DNA of 64,000 nt, from positions 3,242,054 to 3,306,053 of the forward strand of contig NZ_CP054919.1 in assembly GCF_013364235.1 (NCBI RefSeq). Direction: 5' to 3'. Positions 1 to 8,569 of this stretch are shown piece after piece. Below the pieces are notes generated by a model, which saw only the letters and a list, made by a program, of their open reading frames with translations, was not told the DNA's origin and searched no databases. Positions within the stretch are counted from its first letter, which is position 1; every line of letters begins with the position of its first letter. A program made the translations under genes and the position numbers. Source of the DNA: Kitasatospora sp. NA04385. Lineage in GTDB: Bacteria > Actinomycetota > Actinomycetes > Streptomycetales > Streptomycetaceae.

Positions 1-2
1 GC

Positions 3-42
3 ACCGTCAGCAGACCCGGGCTCGCCGTTCCCCGAGCCCCTG
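3..42. repeat. Dispersed intergenic repeat, copy A
   Basis: This 40-base segment matches 21421-21460 at 38 of 40 positions (differences at 14 and at 16). Its core, GGGCTCGCCGTTCCCCGAG, is the reverse complement of a sequence closely related to the 31-base direct repeat at 21264 and 21309. It lies just past the stop of the leftmost gene. It looks like the short GC-rich interspersed repeats found between genes in streptomycete genomes. No function can be read from it. Confidence 0.7.
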
Positions 43-62
43 GCGGTGCTCTATCTTCGCCG

Positions 63-965
63 TCAGACCGTCAGGCCGCGGTTGACCAGGTCGATCAGGG
101 CGAAGACGAACAGCGAGATGCCGACGAACCCGTTGGTGGAGAAGAACGCCCGGTTCAGCCGGGACAGGTCGTGCGGCTTGACGATGGTGTGCTCGTAGAC
201 GAACGCCCCCGCCACCACCGCGAGCCCGCACCAGAAGAACGCGCCCGCGTCGGTGAGCACCGCGTACCAGGCCAGCAGGGCGGTGGTGAGGGCGTGGCAG
301 ACCCGGGCGCCGGTGATCGCGGCGGGGACGCCGAACCGGGCCGGGACGGAGCGCACGCCCGTGCCGCGGTCGGCCGCGACGTCCTGGCAGGCGTAGATCA
401 GGTCGAAGCCGCCGATCCAGATGCCCACCGCGAGGCCGAGCACCGCCGCCTCCCAGGACCAGCTGCCGGTGACGGCCAGCCAGGCGCCGATCGGGCCCAT
501 CGCCTGGGCCAGGCCCAGGATGGCCTGCGGGAAGTCGGTGAACCGCTTGCCGTACGGGTAGACCACCATCGGGACGACGGCGACCGGGGCGAGCAGCAGG
601 CAGAGCGTGTTGAGCAGCGCCGCCGAGCCGAGGAAGACCACCAGCGCGATCGCCGAGCCGATGTACGCGGTGCGCACCGAGACCGCGCCGGTGACCAGCT
701 CGCGGCCCGCGGTGCGCGGGTTCCGGGCGTCGATCTCGCGGTCGATGATCCGGTTGGCGGCCATCGCGAAGGTGCGCAGGCCGACCATGCAGACCGTGAC
801 CAGCAGCAGTTCGCGCCAGTGCACCGACTTGTCGGCGAGGAACATCGCGGTGAGCGCGGCGATGTAGGCGAAGGGCAGCGCGAAGACCGAGTGCTCGATC
901 GCGACCAGGCGCAGGAAGGCCCGGGTCTTGCTGGGCTGCGTCTCGAACGCCTCAGCGGTGGTCAT
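63..965 (-). CDS. mqnP: 4-hydroxybenzoate-type prenyltransferase of the futalosine menaquinone pathway (MqnP)
   Basis: UbiA-family integral membrane prenyltransferase of 300 residues that attaches the polyprenyl chain to the naphthoate-type menaquinone precursor at the membrane. The first Asp-rich motif NRIIDREIDARNPRT is at residues 71-85 (D75, D79), and the second, QDVAADRGTG, lies near residue 195. About eight hydrophobic segments follow. The start is ambiguous: ATG at 965 touches the upstream stop (TGATG) and GTG at 968 would give a GTGA overlap. Coupling to the UbiD-like gene upstream separates it from ubiquinone UbiA, because actinobacteria of this type make menaquinone through futalosine. 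Assignment is by family plus neighbour. Confidence 0.9.
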   Translation of the reverse strand: MTTAEAFETQPSKTRAFLRLVAIEHSVFALPFAYIAALTAMFLADKSVHWRELLLVTVCMVGLRTFAMAANRIIDREIDARNPRTAGRELVTGAVSVRTAYIGSAIALVVFLGSAALLNTLCLLLAPVAVVPMVVYPYGKRFTDFPQAILGLAQAMGPIGAWLAVTGSWSWEAAVLGLAVGIWIGGFDLIYACQDVAADRGTGVRSVPARFGVPAAITGARVCHALTTALLAWYAVLTDAGAFFWCGLAVVAGAFVYEHTIVKPHDLSRLNRAFFSTNGFVGISLFVFALIDLVNRGLTV

Positions 966-2422
966 CACAGTCCGTACTCCTTCCAGCGGCGGGTGACCCG
1001 GGCCGCGGTCTCCGGGTCGGAGGCGACCATCTCGGGCCAGCCGCCGTCGCGGGTGTAGCCCTCCTCGGGGAGCTTGCGGGTGGCGTCGATGCCCGCCTTG
1101 CCGCCCCAGAACTGCTGGTAGGAGGCGTGGTCGAGGTGGTCGACCGGGCCCTCGACGACCGACAGGTCCCGGCTGTAGTCGACGTTGCCCAGGGCCCGCC
1201 AGGCGACCTCCTGGTAGTCGTGCACGTCGCAGTCGGCGTCCACCACGACGATCAGCTTGGTCAGCGACATCATGTGGGCGCCCCAGATGGCGTGCATGAC
1301 CTTCTGCGCGTGCTTGGGGTACTTCTTGTCGATCGAGACGATCACGCAGTTGTGGAAGCCGCCCGCCTCGGGCAGGTCGTAGTCGACGATGTCCGGGATG
1401 ATCACCTTGAGCAGCGGCAGGAAGAAGCGCTCGGTGAACTTGCCCAGCGGCCCGTCCTCGGTGGGCGGCCGGCCGACCACGATGGACTGCAGCAGCGGGC
1501 GGCGGCGCATCGTGACGCAGTCAATGGTCAGCGCCGGGAACGGCTCCTGCGGGGTGTAGAAGCCGGTGTGGTCGCCGAACGGGCCCTCGGGGAGCAGCTC
1601 GCCGGGCTCCAGCCAGCCCTCCAGCACCACCTCGGCGTCCGCCGGGACCTGGAGCGGGACGGTCTTGCAGTCGACCATCCGGACCCGCTCCCCCGCGACG
1701 AACCCGGCGAACAGGTACTCGTCGATGTCGCCGGGCAGCGGCGCGGTGGCGGCGTAGGTGACGGCGGGCGGGCAGCCGAAGGCGATCGCGACGGGCAGCC
1801 TCTCGCCGCGCTTGGCGGCCACCGCGGCGTGGTTGCGGCTGTCCTTGTGGATCTGCCAGTGCATGCCGATGGTGCGCCTGTCGTGCCGCTGGAGCCGGTA
1901 CAGGCCGAGGTTGCGGACGCCGGAGTCCGGGTCCTTGGTGTGGGTCAGCCCGAGGTTGAAGAAGGAGCCGCCGTCCAGCGGCCAGGTGAACAGCGCGGGC
2001 AGCGCCTCCAGGTCGACGTCCTCGCCGGTGAGCACCACCTCGTGGACGGGCGCGTCGGCGGACTTCACGTTCCGCGGCGGGACGTGCGCCATCGAGGCGA
2101 GCTTGCCGAACGCCTCCCGGAAGCCGGTGAAGCCCTGCGGCAGCTCGGGCTTGAGCAGGCCGCCGATCTTCTCGGCGATGTCGTCGGGCGACTTCAGGCC
2201 GAGCGCCTTGGACAGCCGCCGCTCGGTGCCGAAGACGTTCATGGCCAGCGGCATCGCCGAGCCCTTGACGTTCTCGAACAGCAGCGCGGGGCCCTTGGCC
2301 TTCTGCACCCGGTCGACGATCTCGCCGACCTCCAGGTAGGGGTCGACCTCGACCTTGATCCGTTTGAGGTCGCCCTCCCGCTCCAGCGCCCGGAGGAAGG
2401 AACGGAGATCGTCGTATGCCAT
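965..2422 (-). CDS. mqnL: UbiD-family decarboxylase of the futalosine menaquinone pathway (MqnL)
   Basis: 485-residue prenyl-FMN-dependent decarboxylase that removes the carboxylate of the prenylated or naphthoate menaquinone intermediate. It opens with MAYDDLRSFLRALEREGDL, a typical UbiD start, and is full length for the family (about 480-500). The central region carries the LEGWLEPGELLPEGPFGDHTGFYT signature (shown here only in part: GPFGDHTGFYT), which contributes to the prFMN and metal site. Its stop overlaps the mqnP start, so the pair is translationally coupled. The prFMN synthase (UbiX/MqnM) would be expected next to these genes but is not in the window. UbiD proper is the alternative, less likely in a menaquinone-only organism. 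Confidence 0.9.
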   Translation of the reverse strand: MAYDDLRSFLRALEREGDLKRIKVEVDPYLEVGEIVDRVQKAKGPALLFENVKGSAMPLAMNVFGTERRLSKALGLKSPDDIAEKIGGLLKPELPQGFTGFREAFGKLASMAHVPPRNVKSADAPVHEVVLTGEDVDLEALPALFTWPLDGGSFFNLGLTHTKDPDSGVRNLGLYRLQRHDRRTIGMHWQIHKDSRNHAAVAAKRGERLPVAIAFGCPPAVTYAATAPLPGDIDEYLFAGFVAGERVRMVDCKTVPLQVPADAEVVLEGWLEPGELLPEGPFGDHTGFYTPQEPFPALTIDCVTMRRRPLLQSIVVGRPPTEDGPLGKFTERFFLPLLKVIIPDIVDYDLPEAGGFHNCVIVSIDKKYPKHAQKVMHAIWGAHMMSLTKLIVVVDADCDVHDYQEVAWRALGNVDYSRDLSVVEGPVDHLDHASYQQFWGGKAGIDATRKLPEEGYTRDGGWPEMVASDPETAARVTRRWKEYGL

Positions 2423-2496
2423 ACCTGTCAGTATCCGGTACGGGCTACCCTGAGCCCGCCAAGGGTCCTGTTCGAACCTTCACCGGAGTCCGCGCT

Positions 2497-2913
2497 GTGC
2501 TGAGAGTCGTGCCCGTGGTGGCGCTGCTGGCCCTGTGGGTATGGGCGTTCATCGACTGCCTGACCACCCCCGAGGACGAGGTCCGCCACCTGCCGAAGGT
2601 CGGCTGGGTGATCGTCGTGCTGTTCTTCCCGCTGGTCGGCTCGATCGCCTGGCTGGTGGCCGGGCGCGACCGCACCGGCGCCCGCCGCGGGCCGTTCCGG
2701 CCGTCCGGCCCGGCCGCCCCGCGCCCCGGGTACCGGGCCGACGGGCGCCCGCTCGCCCCGGACGACGACCCGGAGTTCCTGGCCTCGCTGAAGCGCGGCG
2801 ACGACGCGCACGAGGACATGCTCAAGCAGTGGGAGGCGGACCTGCGCCGCCGCGAGGACGACCTGCGCCGGGGCGACGACCTCCCCGGGGACGGGGACCG
2901 TCCCCGGGGCTGA
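2497..2913 (+). CDS. Small membrane protein with PLDc_N domain
   Basis: 138 residues from GTG at 2497. An ATG at 2416 is in frame but would overlap the divergent mqnL by seven bases and add residues lacking membrane character. Two hydrophobic helices (about residues 4-20 and 37-57) frame the pattern DCLTTPEDEVRHLPKVGW, the PLDc_N fold also found at the N terminus of cardiolipin synthases. No HKD phospholipase motif follows, so it is not an enzyme by this evidence. The C-terminal half is charged, with an RRREDDLRRGDD stretch likely facing the cytoplasm. Such stand-alone proteins are common in actinobacteria and their role is unknown. Confidence 0.75.
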   Translation: MLRVVPVVALLALWVWAFIDCLTTPEDEVRHLPKVGWVIVVLFFPLVGSIAWLVAGRDRTGARRGPFRPSGPAAPRPGYRADGRPLAPDDDPEFLASLKRGDDAHEDMLKQWEADLRRREDDLRRGDDLPGDGDRPRG

Positions 2914-3264
2914 TCACGCCTTTTGGCGCATCCCTACCATCCGGACCGGACCGCGGCCCCGGACACCCGGCCGCCGGCCCGTGTGCGCCCCTTCCCGCGC
3001 ACCCTGGACCGGCGGCCTCCGTGCACCCCCCGCCCCGCCGCTGACCTGCCGGTTCGACCGCTCCACCACCCCCCGGCCGGGGGGCGCCCGGACCCCCGCC
3101 CGGAACGGCCCGGCGGCGGGCCCGTGCGCCCCCCTATGTCGAGCCTGTACAGCGATCGGCGCCCGACCTTGTACGGATTCGATGCCGAAAGCCGGGCGCA
3201 CTGACTCGTACTGTCGTAGCAGTAGAGGTGTTCGCTGCCCCACGCGAGCTTGGAGTGGTTCGAG
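2914..3264. other. Intergenic region before the acyl-CoA carboxylase gene
   Basis: 351 bases without a supportable gene. The first 200 are extremely C-rich. Nearer the carboxylase, two TGTAC elements (3146-3150 and 3170-3174) are spaced 24 bases apart in less GC-rich sequence, which is the likely promoter or operator zone. A GGAG at 3252-3255 is the ribosome binding site of the carboxylase. I cannot assign a -10 or -35 with confidence. Confidence 0.4.
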
Positions 3265-4857
3265 ATGACGGTCCTGCACGATGCGCCGGTCGGCGGCGAG
3301 GCTCCGGCCGATGCCCGTAGTCGGGTCGCCGAGTTGCACGAGCTGCGTGAGCAGGTCCGCCGCGGGCCGAGCGAGCAGGCCACCGAGGCGCAGCACGCCA
3401 AGGGGAAGCTGACTGCGCGGGAGCGGATCGATCTGCTGTTGGACGAGGGTTCGTTCCACGAGGTGGAGCCGTTGCGGCGTCACCGGGCGCAGGGTTTCGG
3501 TCTGGAGGGGAAGAAGCCGCACACCGACGGTGTGATCGTGGGGTGGGGCACGGTGCACGGGCGCACGGTGTTCACCTATGCGCACGATTTCCGGATCTTC
3601 GGCGGTGCGCTGGGTGAGGCGCACGCGCAGAAGATCCACAAGATCATGGACATGGCCATCGCGGCGGGTGCGCCGCTGGTGTCGCTGAACGACGGCGCCG
3701 GCGCCCGCATCCAGGAGGGCGTCACCGCGCTGGCCGGCTACGGCGGCATCTTCCAGCGCAACACCCGCGCGAGCGGTGTCATCCCGCAGATCTCCGTGAT
3801 GCTCGGCCCCTGCGCCGGCGGCGCCGCCTACAGCCCCGCGCTGACCGACTTCGTGTTCATGGTCCGCGAGACCTCGCAGATGTTCATCACCGGCCCCGAC
3901 GTCGTCCAGGCCGTCACCGGCGAGAAGATCACCCAGAACGGCCTCGGCGGCGCCGACGTCCACTCCGCCGTCTCCGGCGTCTCCCACTTCGCCTACGACG
4001 ACGAACAATCCTGCATCGAGGAAGTCCGCTACCTGCTCTCCCTCCTCCCGCAGAACAACCGCGAGATGCCCCCCGTCGTCGCCGCCGACGACCCCGTCGA
4101 GCGCCGCAACGACACCCTCCTCGACCTCGTCCCCGCCGACGGCAACCGCCCCTACGACATGCGCAAGGTCATCGAGGAGATCGTCGACCACGGCGAGTTC
4201 CTCGAAGTCCACGAACGCTGGGCCACCAACGTCATCTGCGCCCTCGCCCGCATCGACGGCCACGTCGTGGGACTCATCGCCAACCAGCCCCAGTCCCTGG
4301 CCGGCGTCCTGGACATCAACGCCTCCGAGAAGGCCGCCCGCTTCGTCCAGATGTGCGACGCCTTCAACATCCCCCTGGTCACCATGCTCGACGTCCCCGG
4401 CTTCCTGCCCGGCGTCGACCAGGAACACGACGGCATCATCCGCCACGGCGCCAAACTCCTCTACGCCTACTGCAACGCCACCGTCCCCCGCATCCAGCTC
4501 ATCCTCCGCAAGGCCTACGGCGGCGCCTACATCGTCATGGACTCCCGCTCCATCGGCGCCGACCTCTCCTACGCCTGGCCCACCAACGAGATCGCCGTCA
4601 TGGGCGCCGAAGGCGCCGCCAACGTCATCTTCCGCCGCGACATCAACACCGCCGACAACCCCGACGACATGCGCGCCCAGAAGATCAAGGAATACAAGAA
4701 CGAACTGATGCACCCGTACTACGCGGCCGAACGCGGCCTCGTCGACGACGTCATCGACCCCAGCGAAACCCGAGCCGTCCTCGCCCACGCACTCGCCATG
4801 CTCCGCACCAAGCACGCCGACCTGCCCAGCCGCAAACACGGCAACCCGCCGATGTAA
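3265..4857 (+). CDS. accB: Acyl-CoA carboxylase beta (carboxyltransferase) subunit, AccB type
   Basis: 530-residue biotin-dependent carboxyltransferase that transfers carboxyl from biotin to acetyl- or propionyl-CoA, feeding malonyl- and methylmalonyl-CoA to lipid and polyketide synthesis. ATG 3265 is chosen because GGAG sits nine bases upstream; an in-frame TTG at 3250 precedes it. Two crotonase-like halves are complete, with oxyanion motifs GPCAGGAAYSPAL (N half) and RKAYGGAYIVMDS (C half). Residue 423 is Ile in GGAYIVM, the position where S. coelicolor AccB has Ile and propionyl-specific PccB has Asp, so a dual acetyl/propionyl enzyme is inferred. The epsilon subunit follows 56 bases downstream; the biotinylated alpha subunit is elsewhere. 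Codon choice shifts markedly inside the gene (see findings). Confidence 0.95.
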   Translation: MTVLHDAPVGGEAPADARSRVAELHELREQVRRGPSEQATEAQHAKGKLTARERIDLLLDEGSFHEVEPLRRHRAQGFGLEGKKPHTDGVIVGWGTVHGRTVFTYAHDFRIFGGALGEAHAQKIHKIMDMAIAAGAPLVSLNDGAGARIQEGVTALAGYGGIFQRNTRASGVIPQISVMLGPCAGGAAYSPALTDFVFMVRETSQMFITGPDVVQAVTGEKITQNGLGGADVHSAVSGVSHFAYDDEQSCIEEVRYLLSLLPQNNREMPPVVAADDPVERRNDTLLDLVPADGNRPYDMRKVIEEIVDHGEFLEVHERWATNVICALARIDGHVVGLIANQPQSLAGVLDINASEKAARFVQMCDAFNIPLVTMLDVPGFLPGVDQEHDGIIRHGAKLLYAYCNATVPRIQLILRKAYGGAYIVMDSRSIGADLSYAWPTNEIAVMGAEGAANVIFRRDINTADNPDDMRAQKIKEYKNELMHPYYAAERGLVDDVIDPSETRAVLAHALAMLRTKHADLPSRKHGNPPM

Positions 4858-4913
4858 CCAGCGGTCGAGCTCGCCGAAACCTTTCAGACTCAAGCTTGGG
4901 GGAGAACGGAACC

Positions 4914-5114
4914 ATGAACGAACCTCTCGTCCGCATCGTCCGCGGCTCGCTGACCGCCGAGGAAATGGCCGCGCTGACCGCGGTCCTGGCCGCCCGGGCC
5001 GCGGTGGCCGCCGCCACCTCGGCCGCACCGGTGGTCGAGCCGGTCGCCACCTGGTCGCGCATCGAGCGCCGTCCGGCGTACTTCTCCCCCGTCAGCTGGC
5101 AGCAGGCCGCGTAG
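4914..5114 (+). CDS. accE: Acyl-CoA carboxylase epsilon subunit
   Basis: 66-residue ACC_epsilon family protein. It opens MNEPLVRIVRGSLTAEEMAA, the conserved PxVRIVRGxxTxEExAALxAVL helix, followed by an Ala-rich linker and the C-terminal W(S)R pattern. Actinobacterial AccE binds the beta subunit and raises activity of the alpha-beta complex. GGGGGAG lies about ten bases before the ATG. It probably forms an operon with accB, closed by the hairpin at 5125-5156. Confidence 0.9.
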   Translation: MNEPLVRIVRGSLTAEEMAALTAVLAARAAVAAATSAAPVVEPVATWSRIERRPAYFSPVSWQQAA

Positions 5115-5124
5115 CCGACGGAAC

Positions 5125-5156
5125 GGGGCCCGGAGCGAACCTTCGCTCCGGGCCCC
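5125..5156 (+). terminator. Hairpin terminator after accBE
   Basis: A perfect 15-bp inverted repeat (GGGGCCCGGAGCGAA at 5125-5139 with its complement at 5142-5156) has a two-base gap between the arms. It sits 11 bases past the accE stop and before the convergent gene ending at 5179, so it may work in both directions. Confidence 0.85.
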
Positions 5157-5178
5157 GCCGTCGTTGCTCCCCGGGCCG

Positions 5179-5583
5179 CTACGCGGCGGCCAGGGCGGCA
5201 GGACGGCCGGCGTGCATGGTGGTGAGGTTGGCGGCCAGCCGCTGCGGGTCCTGGGCCAGCCAGAGGCGCACCGCGGCTCCGAGCATGATGCAGGAGGAGC
5301 CGAGGCGGACGCCGGTGGACTGGGCGATCCGCGCGGTGGCGATGGTGAGCAGGTCGGCCAGCTCGGTGGGGAGCCAGACGGTGAGCGCGCAGGGCGCGGG
5401 CGTGGTGATGGCGGCGAGCAGCCGGTGGGCGTCCGCCGGGCAGTGCAGGGTGGGCAGGACGTCCAGCAGCCCGTCGGCGACGACTTCGGAGACGTCGCTG
5501 TGGTGGCCCTGGGCGAGCCGTCGCAGCAGCGTGCGTTCCGCTGCGGTGATTCGGACGGTCATGATGACCTCGTCGCACTCCAT
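5179..5583 (-). CDS. Hypothetical protein, 134 residues
   Basis: Not recognised. ATG 5583 has GAGGAGGG seven bases upstream; a second ATG (MTVRITAAERTLL) lies eight codons in. The N-terminal part (MTVRITAAERTLLRRLAQ, then SEVVADGLLDVL) resembles the strand-helix-helix spacing of a ribbon-helix-helix DNA-binding domain. The C-terminal part (LPTELADLLTIATARIAQ and onwards) is helical and Ala/Leu-rich. It begins 71 bases beyond the ccsB stop on the same strand, but the gap and its own strong RBS suggest separate function. GC3 is normal, so it is probably a real gene. Confidence 0.6.
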   Translation of the reverse strand: MECDEVIMTVRITAAERTLLRRLAQGHHSDVSEVVADGLLDVLPTLHCPADAHRLLAAITTPAPCALTVWLPTELADLLTIATARIAQSTGVRLGSSCIMLGAAVRLWLAQDPQRLAANLTTMHAGRPAALAAA

Positions 5584-5654
5584 GGTGCGGCCCTCCTCGC
5601 GGCTTCGTGGTGCGTGGGTGGTGGGGATCTCGTGGTGGTGCGGGTGCGGGGGCG

Positions 5655-6776
5655 TCAGACGCCGGCGTAGGAGTGCTTGCCGGTGATGAAGATGTTGACG
5701 CCGTAGAAGTTGAACAGCCAGCAGGCGAAGGCGAGCAGCGCCAGGTAGGCGGCCTTGCGGCCGCGCCAGCCGGCGGTGGCCCGGGCGTGCAGGTAGGCGG
5801 CGTAGGCGACCCAGGTGATGAAGGACCAGGTCTCCTTCGGGTCCCACTCCCAGTACTTGCCCCAGGCCGCCTCGGCCCAGATCGCGCCCGCGATGATGGT
5901 GAACGTCCAGAGCGGGAAGATCACCGCGTTGATCCGGTAGGAGAGCTTGTCCAGCGTCCCGGAGGCGGGCAGCCGCTCCATCAGGTTGGCGGCGCGGACG
6001 GTCAGGCCGGCCGCGACGCGGTGCTCGTAGCGGTCCTTGAGCAGGTAGGCGACGGTGGCGACGAACGCGGCGAAGAAGGCGCCGCCGCAGATGGTGGCGG
6101 TGGAGACGTGGATGCCGAGCCAGTAGGAGTGCAGGGCGGGGACGAGCTGCTCGGAGTCCGTGTAGAGGACGGAGACCGCGACGCCGAGGATCAGCAGCGC
6201 GACCACGGTCACCGGCAGGCCGAGCCAGCGGACGTTCTTCTTGGTGGCGAGCAGGATGACGTACGCGCCGACCATCATCAGGGAGAAGGCGCACGAGAAC
6301 TCGTACATGTTGCCCCACGGCCAGCGCATCACCGACAGGCCGCGGGCGACCACGCTGGCGGCGTGCAGCAGCAGGCCGAGGACGGTCAGCGAGACCGCCA
6401 TCCGGCCGACCAGGTCGGCCTTCTCGCTGGTGCCGGCCGGGCCGACGCCGTCGGCCGGGCCGTCGTCGCCGCGGCCGCTGGTGACGGTGGTGGCACCGGC
6501 GTCGGCGAGGGCGGTGCGGGTCAGCGTGGTGGTGCCGCCGCCCTGGGAGGCGACGGTGACGGTGACCTTGCGGACGCCCTTGGCCGCGTCCGCGGAGTCG
6601 GCGACCGACTCGGCCAGGGAGCTCTGCTGCGCGGAGCGGACGGCGACGCCGCCCTTGGCGCCGAACGTCCACTCGAAGATCTGGGCGAACATCGCCAGGG
6701 TGTAGACGGTCATCGCCGAGTAGATGAGGTAGTTGGAGATGTTGGCCAACTGGGTGTCGACCTGCGCGAGCAGCAC
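5655..6776 (-). CDS. ccsB: Cytochrome c biogenesis protein CcsB (CcsA/ResC family)
   Basis: 373-residue polytopic membrane protein of System II cytochrome c maturation that, with ResB, exports haem and ligates it to apocytochrome CXXCH motifs outside the membrane. The haem-handling tryptophan-rich signature WGKYWEWDPKETW is present near residue 290, and a second conserved WGNMYEFSCA segment near residue 155. GTG 6776 starts three bases past the resB stop. Between the first two hydrophobic helices is a hydrophilic, Ser/Thr/Ala-rich insert of about 85 residues, longer than in many homologues. It is the last gene of tlpA-ccdA-resB-ccsB. Confidence 0.93.
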   Translation of the reverse strand: MLLAQVDTQLANISNYLIYSAMTVYTLAMFAQIFEWTFGAKGGVAVRSAQQSSLAESVADSADAAKGVRKVTVTVASQGGGTTTLTRTALADAGATTVTSGRGDDGPADGVGPAGTSEKADLVGRMAVSLTVLGLLLHAASVVARGLSVMRWPWGNMYEFSCAFSLMMVGAYVILLATKKNVRWLGLPVTVVALLILGVAVSVLYTDSEQLVPALHSYWLGIHVSTATICGGAFFAAFVATVAYLLKDRYEHRVAAGLTVRAANLMERLPASGTLDKLSYRINAVIFPLWTFTIIAGAIWAEAAWGKYWEWDPKETWSFITWVAYAAYLHARATAGWRGRKAAYLALLAFACWLFNFYGVNIFITGKHSYAGV

Positions 6777-6779
6777 CGT

Positions 6780-8567
6780 CTACTCCTTGGTTTCCGGGGC
6801 GGTGGGGACGGCAGCGGCCGGGGAGTCGGCTGCGGCGGGTGCGTCGGTGGCGGGGGCGTCGGGCCCCGGGGGTGCATCGGTGGCGGGGGCGTCGGTCGCG
6901 GGGGCGTCGTCCTGGAGCTCGACGGCGAGCTCGGCGAGCTCCTCCGCGGTGCGGGCGGAGTCGCTGCGGCCCAGACCGGCCACCTCGACCAGGGTGCGGC
7001 CGTCGGGAGCGGCCACCGCGCGGACCCAGATCCGGCGGCGCTGGACGAACAGCGAGCCGATCAGGCCGAGGATCGCGGCGACGGCGCCGAGCAGCGCGAT
7101 CGCGTTGCCGGGGCGGTGCGAGACGGTGAAGTTGGCCCACTGCTGGTAGCCGTCGAAGGTGATGCTGCCGTAGCCGTCGGGCAGGTCCCAGCCCTCGCCG
7201 ACCTTGAGCTTGACCGCGGCGGGCTTCCCGTCGACCTGGAGCTGGGTCAGCGCCTTGTCGTCGAGCTCGTACACGTTCTGCGGCAGGCCGCTGTCGGTGC
7301 GCAGGTCGCCGACGTAGGCGCTGATCACCAGCTGCGGGTTGGCGGCGGCCGGAAAGACCGAGATCGGGCCGGTGTGGGTGAAGTCGGAGGCGGCGGTGGG
7401 CAGGAAGAAGCCCTGGAAGGCCATCTGGGTCTTCTGGCCGTCGGGGCCGGTGCCGTAGTCGTTGACCTTGATCGCGCCGAACGAGGTGACGTTGGAGTCC
7501 CGGGGCAGGAAGACCGTCGGGCCGCGGTAGACGACCTCGTTCTGCGCGTTGCGGACGGTCACCACCGGGGCGAAGCCGTGCGCGGTCAGGAAGACCTTGG
7601 AACCGCCCACCTCCAGCGGGTGGTTGACCTCGATCCTGGCGTTCTTCTGCCGGCCGGAGTCGGAGCCCTCCCAGTAGCGGACGTTGGCCACGAACTCCTT
7701 GGCGGTGCCGGCCGCCGGGCCGGAGGTCTGGAAGTCGGCGGTGAAGCCGTCCAGCTTGAAGCCGAAGGCGTCCAGGTCGTCGACGCCGTAGAACCGGGAG
7801 CCGGTGAAGTCGTCGAGCTGGGTGGTGGTGTTGGAGTAGCCCTGGCCCTCCAGCACGATCTTGGTGCCGGAGCCGCTGTCCAGGCTGGCCCAGGCGAAGC
7901 CGGTCAGCAGGGCGAACAGCGCGAAGTGGAACAGCAGGTTGCCGACCTCGCGCAGGTAGCCCTTCTCGGCGGCCACCGGGCCCGGGCCGGCGGCGACCCG
8001 GAAGCGGCGCTTCTTCAGCAGCCGGTGGGCGGCCGCCTCGACCTGCTCGGGGGCGGCGCCGGTGTGCCAGGCCGCGTAGACCGGCATCCGGGTCAGGTTG
8101 CGCGGGGCGGCCGGGGGCTGGGCGCGCAGCACGCCGACGAACTGCCAGGTGCGGGGCAGGATGCAGCCGGCCAGCGAGACGAACAGCAGGATGTAGATCG
8201 CGGAGAACCACACCGAGCTGTACACGTCGAACAGTTGGAGCTTCTCGTAGAGCGGGGTGATGCCCTTGTGGGCGTTCTTCCACTCGGCGACCTTGAAGGC
8301 GTTGGTGTTCTGCGGCACCAGCGAGCCGGGGATGGCCGCCAGCGACAGCAGGAACAGCAGCAGCAGGGCGACCCGCATCGAGGTGAGCTGGCGCCAGAAC
8401 CAGCGCAGCCAGCCGAGGACGCCTATCCCGACCGGGGCGGCGTCGTTCTCCTCGGGCGCGCTGCTGAGCCGTTCGGCGTCGTCGAGCCGTCCGGCGTCGG
8501 GTCCTTCCGCGGTGTCGGGTCCTTCCGCGGCGTCGGCCGGCTGGGGGCTGGTCTTCGTGTCGCTCAC
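6780..8567 (-). CDS. resB: Cytochrome c biogenesis protein ResB (Ccs1)
   Basis: 595-residue partner of CcsB in haem delivery. An acidic, Asp/Glu/Pro-rich N-terminal tail (about 65 residues) precedes three closely spaced transmembrane helices (SMRVALLLLFLLSLAAIPGS, WFSAIYILLFVSLAGCIL and LFHFALFALLTGFAWASL), a large extracytoplasmic domain, and a final helix near residue 495. The C-terminal tail contains several repeats of the type ATDAPPGPDAP. GTG 8567 follows the ccdA stop by two bases and gives VSDTKTSP. Length fits the family. Confidence 0.93.
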   Translation of the reverse strand: MSDTKTSPQPADAAEGPDTAEGPDAGRLDDAERLSSAPEENDAAPVGIGVLGWLRWFWRQLTSMRVALLLLFLLSLAAIPGSLVPQNTNAFKVAEWKNAHKGITPLYEKLQLFDVYSSVWFSAIYILLFVSLAGCILPRTWQFVGVLRAQPPAAPRNLTRMPVYAAWHTGAAPEQVEAAAHRLLKKRRFRVAAGPGPVAAEKGYLREVGNLLFHFALFALLTGFAWASLDSGSGTKIVLEGQGYSNTTTQLDDFTGSRFYGVDDLDAFGFKLDGFTADFQTSGPAAGTAKEFVANVRYWEGSDSGRQKNARIEVNHPLEVGGSKVFLTAHGFAPVVTVRNAQNEVVYRGPTVFLPRDSNVTSFGAIKVNDYGTGPDGQKTQMAFQGFFLPTAASDFTHTGPISVFPAAANPQLVISAYVGDLRTDSGLPQNVYELDDKALTQLQVDGKPAAVKLKVGEGWDLPDGYGSITFDGYQQWANFTVSHRPGNAIALLGAVAAILGLIGSLFVQRRRIWVRAVAAPDGRTLVEVAGLGRSDSARTAEELAELAVELQDDAPATDAPATDAPPGPDAPATDAPAAADSPAAAVPTAPETKE

Positions 8568-8569
8568 GG

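Noticed and set aside
2923..3204. A 93-codon frame in the accB upstream region
   Set aside because: Pro/Arg-rich, no RBS, no GC3 bias; probably not a gene.
2914..5028. A 704-codon minus-strand frame opposite accB
   Set aside because: Mirror frame of accB; the protein is Asp/Gly/Val low complexity.
5584..8283. Upstream part of a 1034-codon minus-strand frame ending at 5179
   Set aside because: Only the last 134 codons have an RBS and normal GC3; the rest is out of frame with resB and ccsB.
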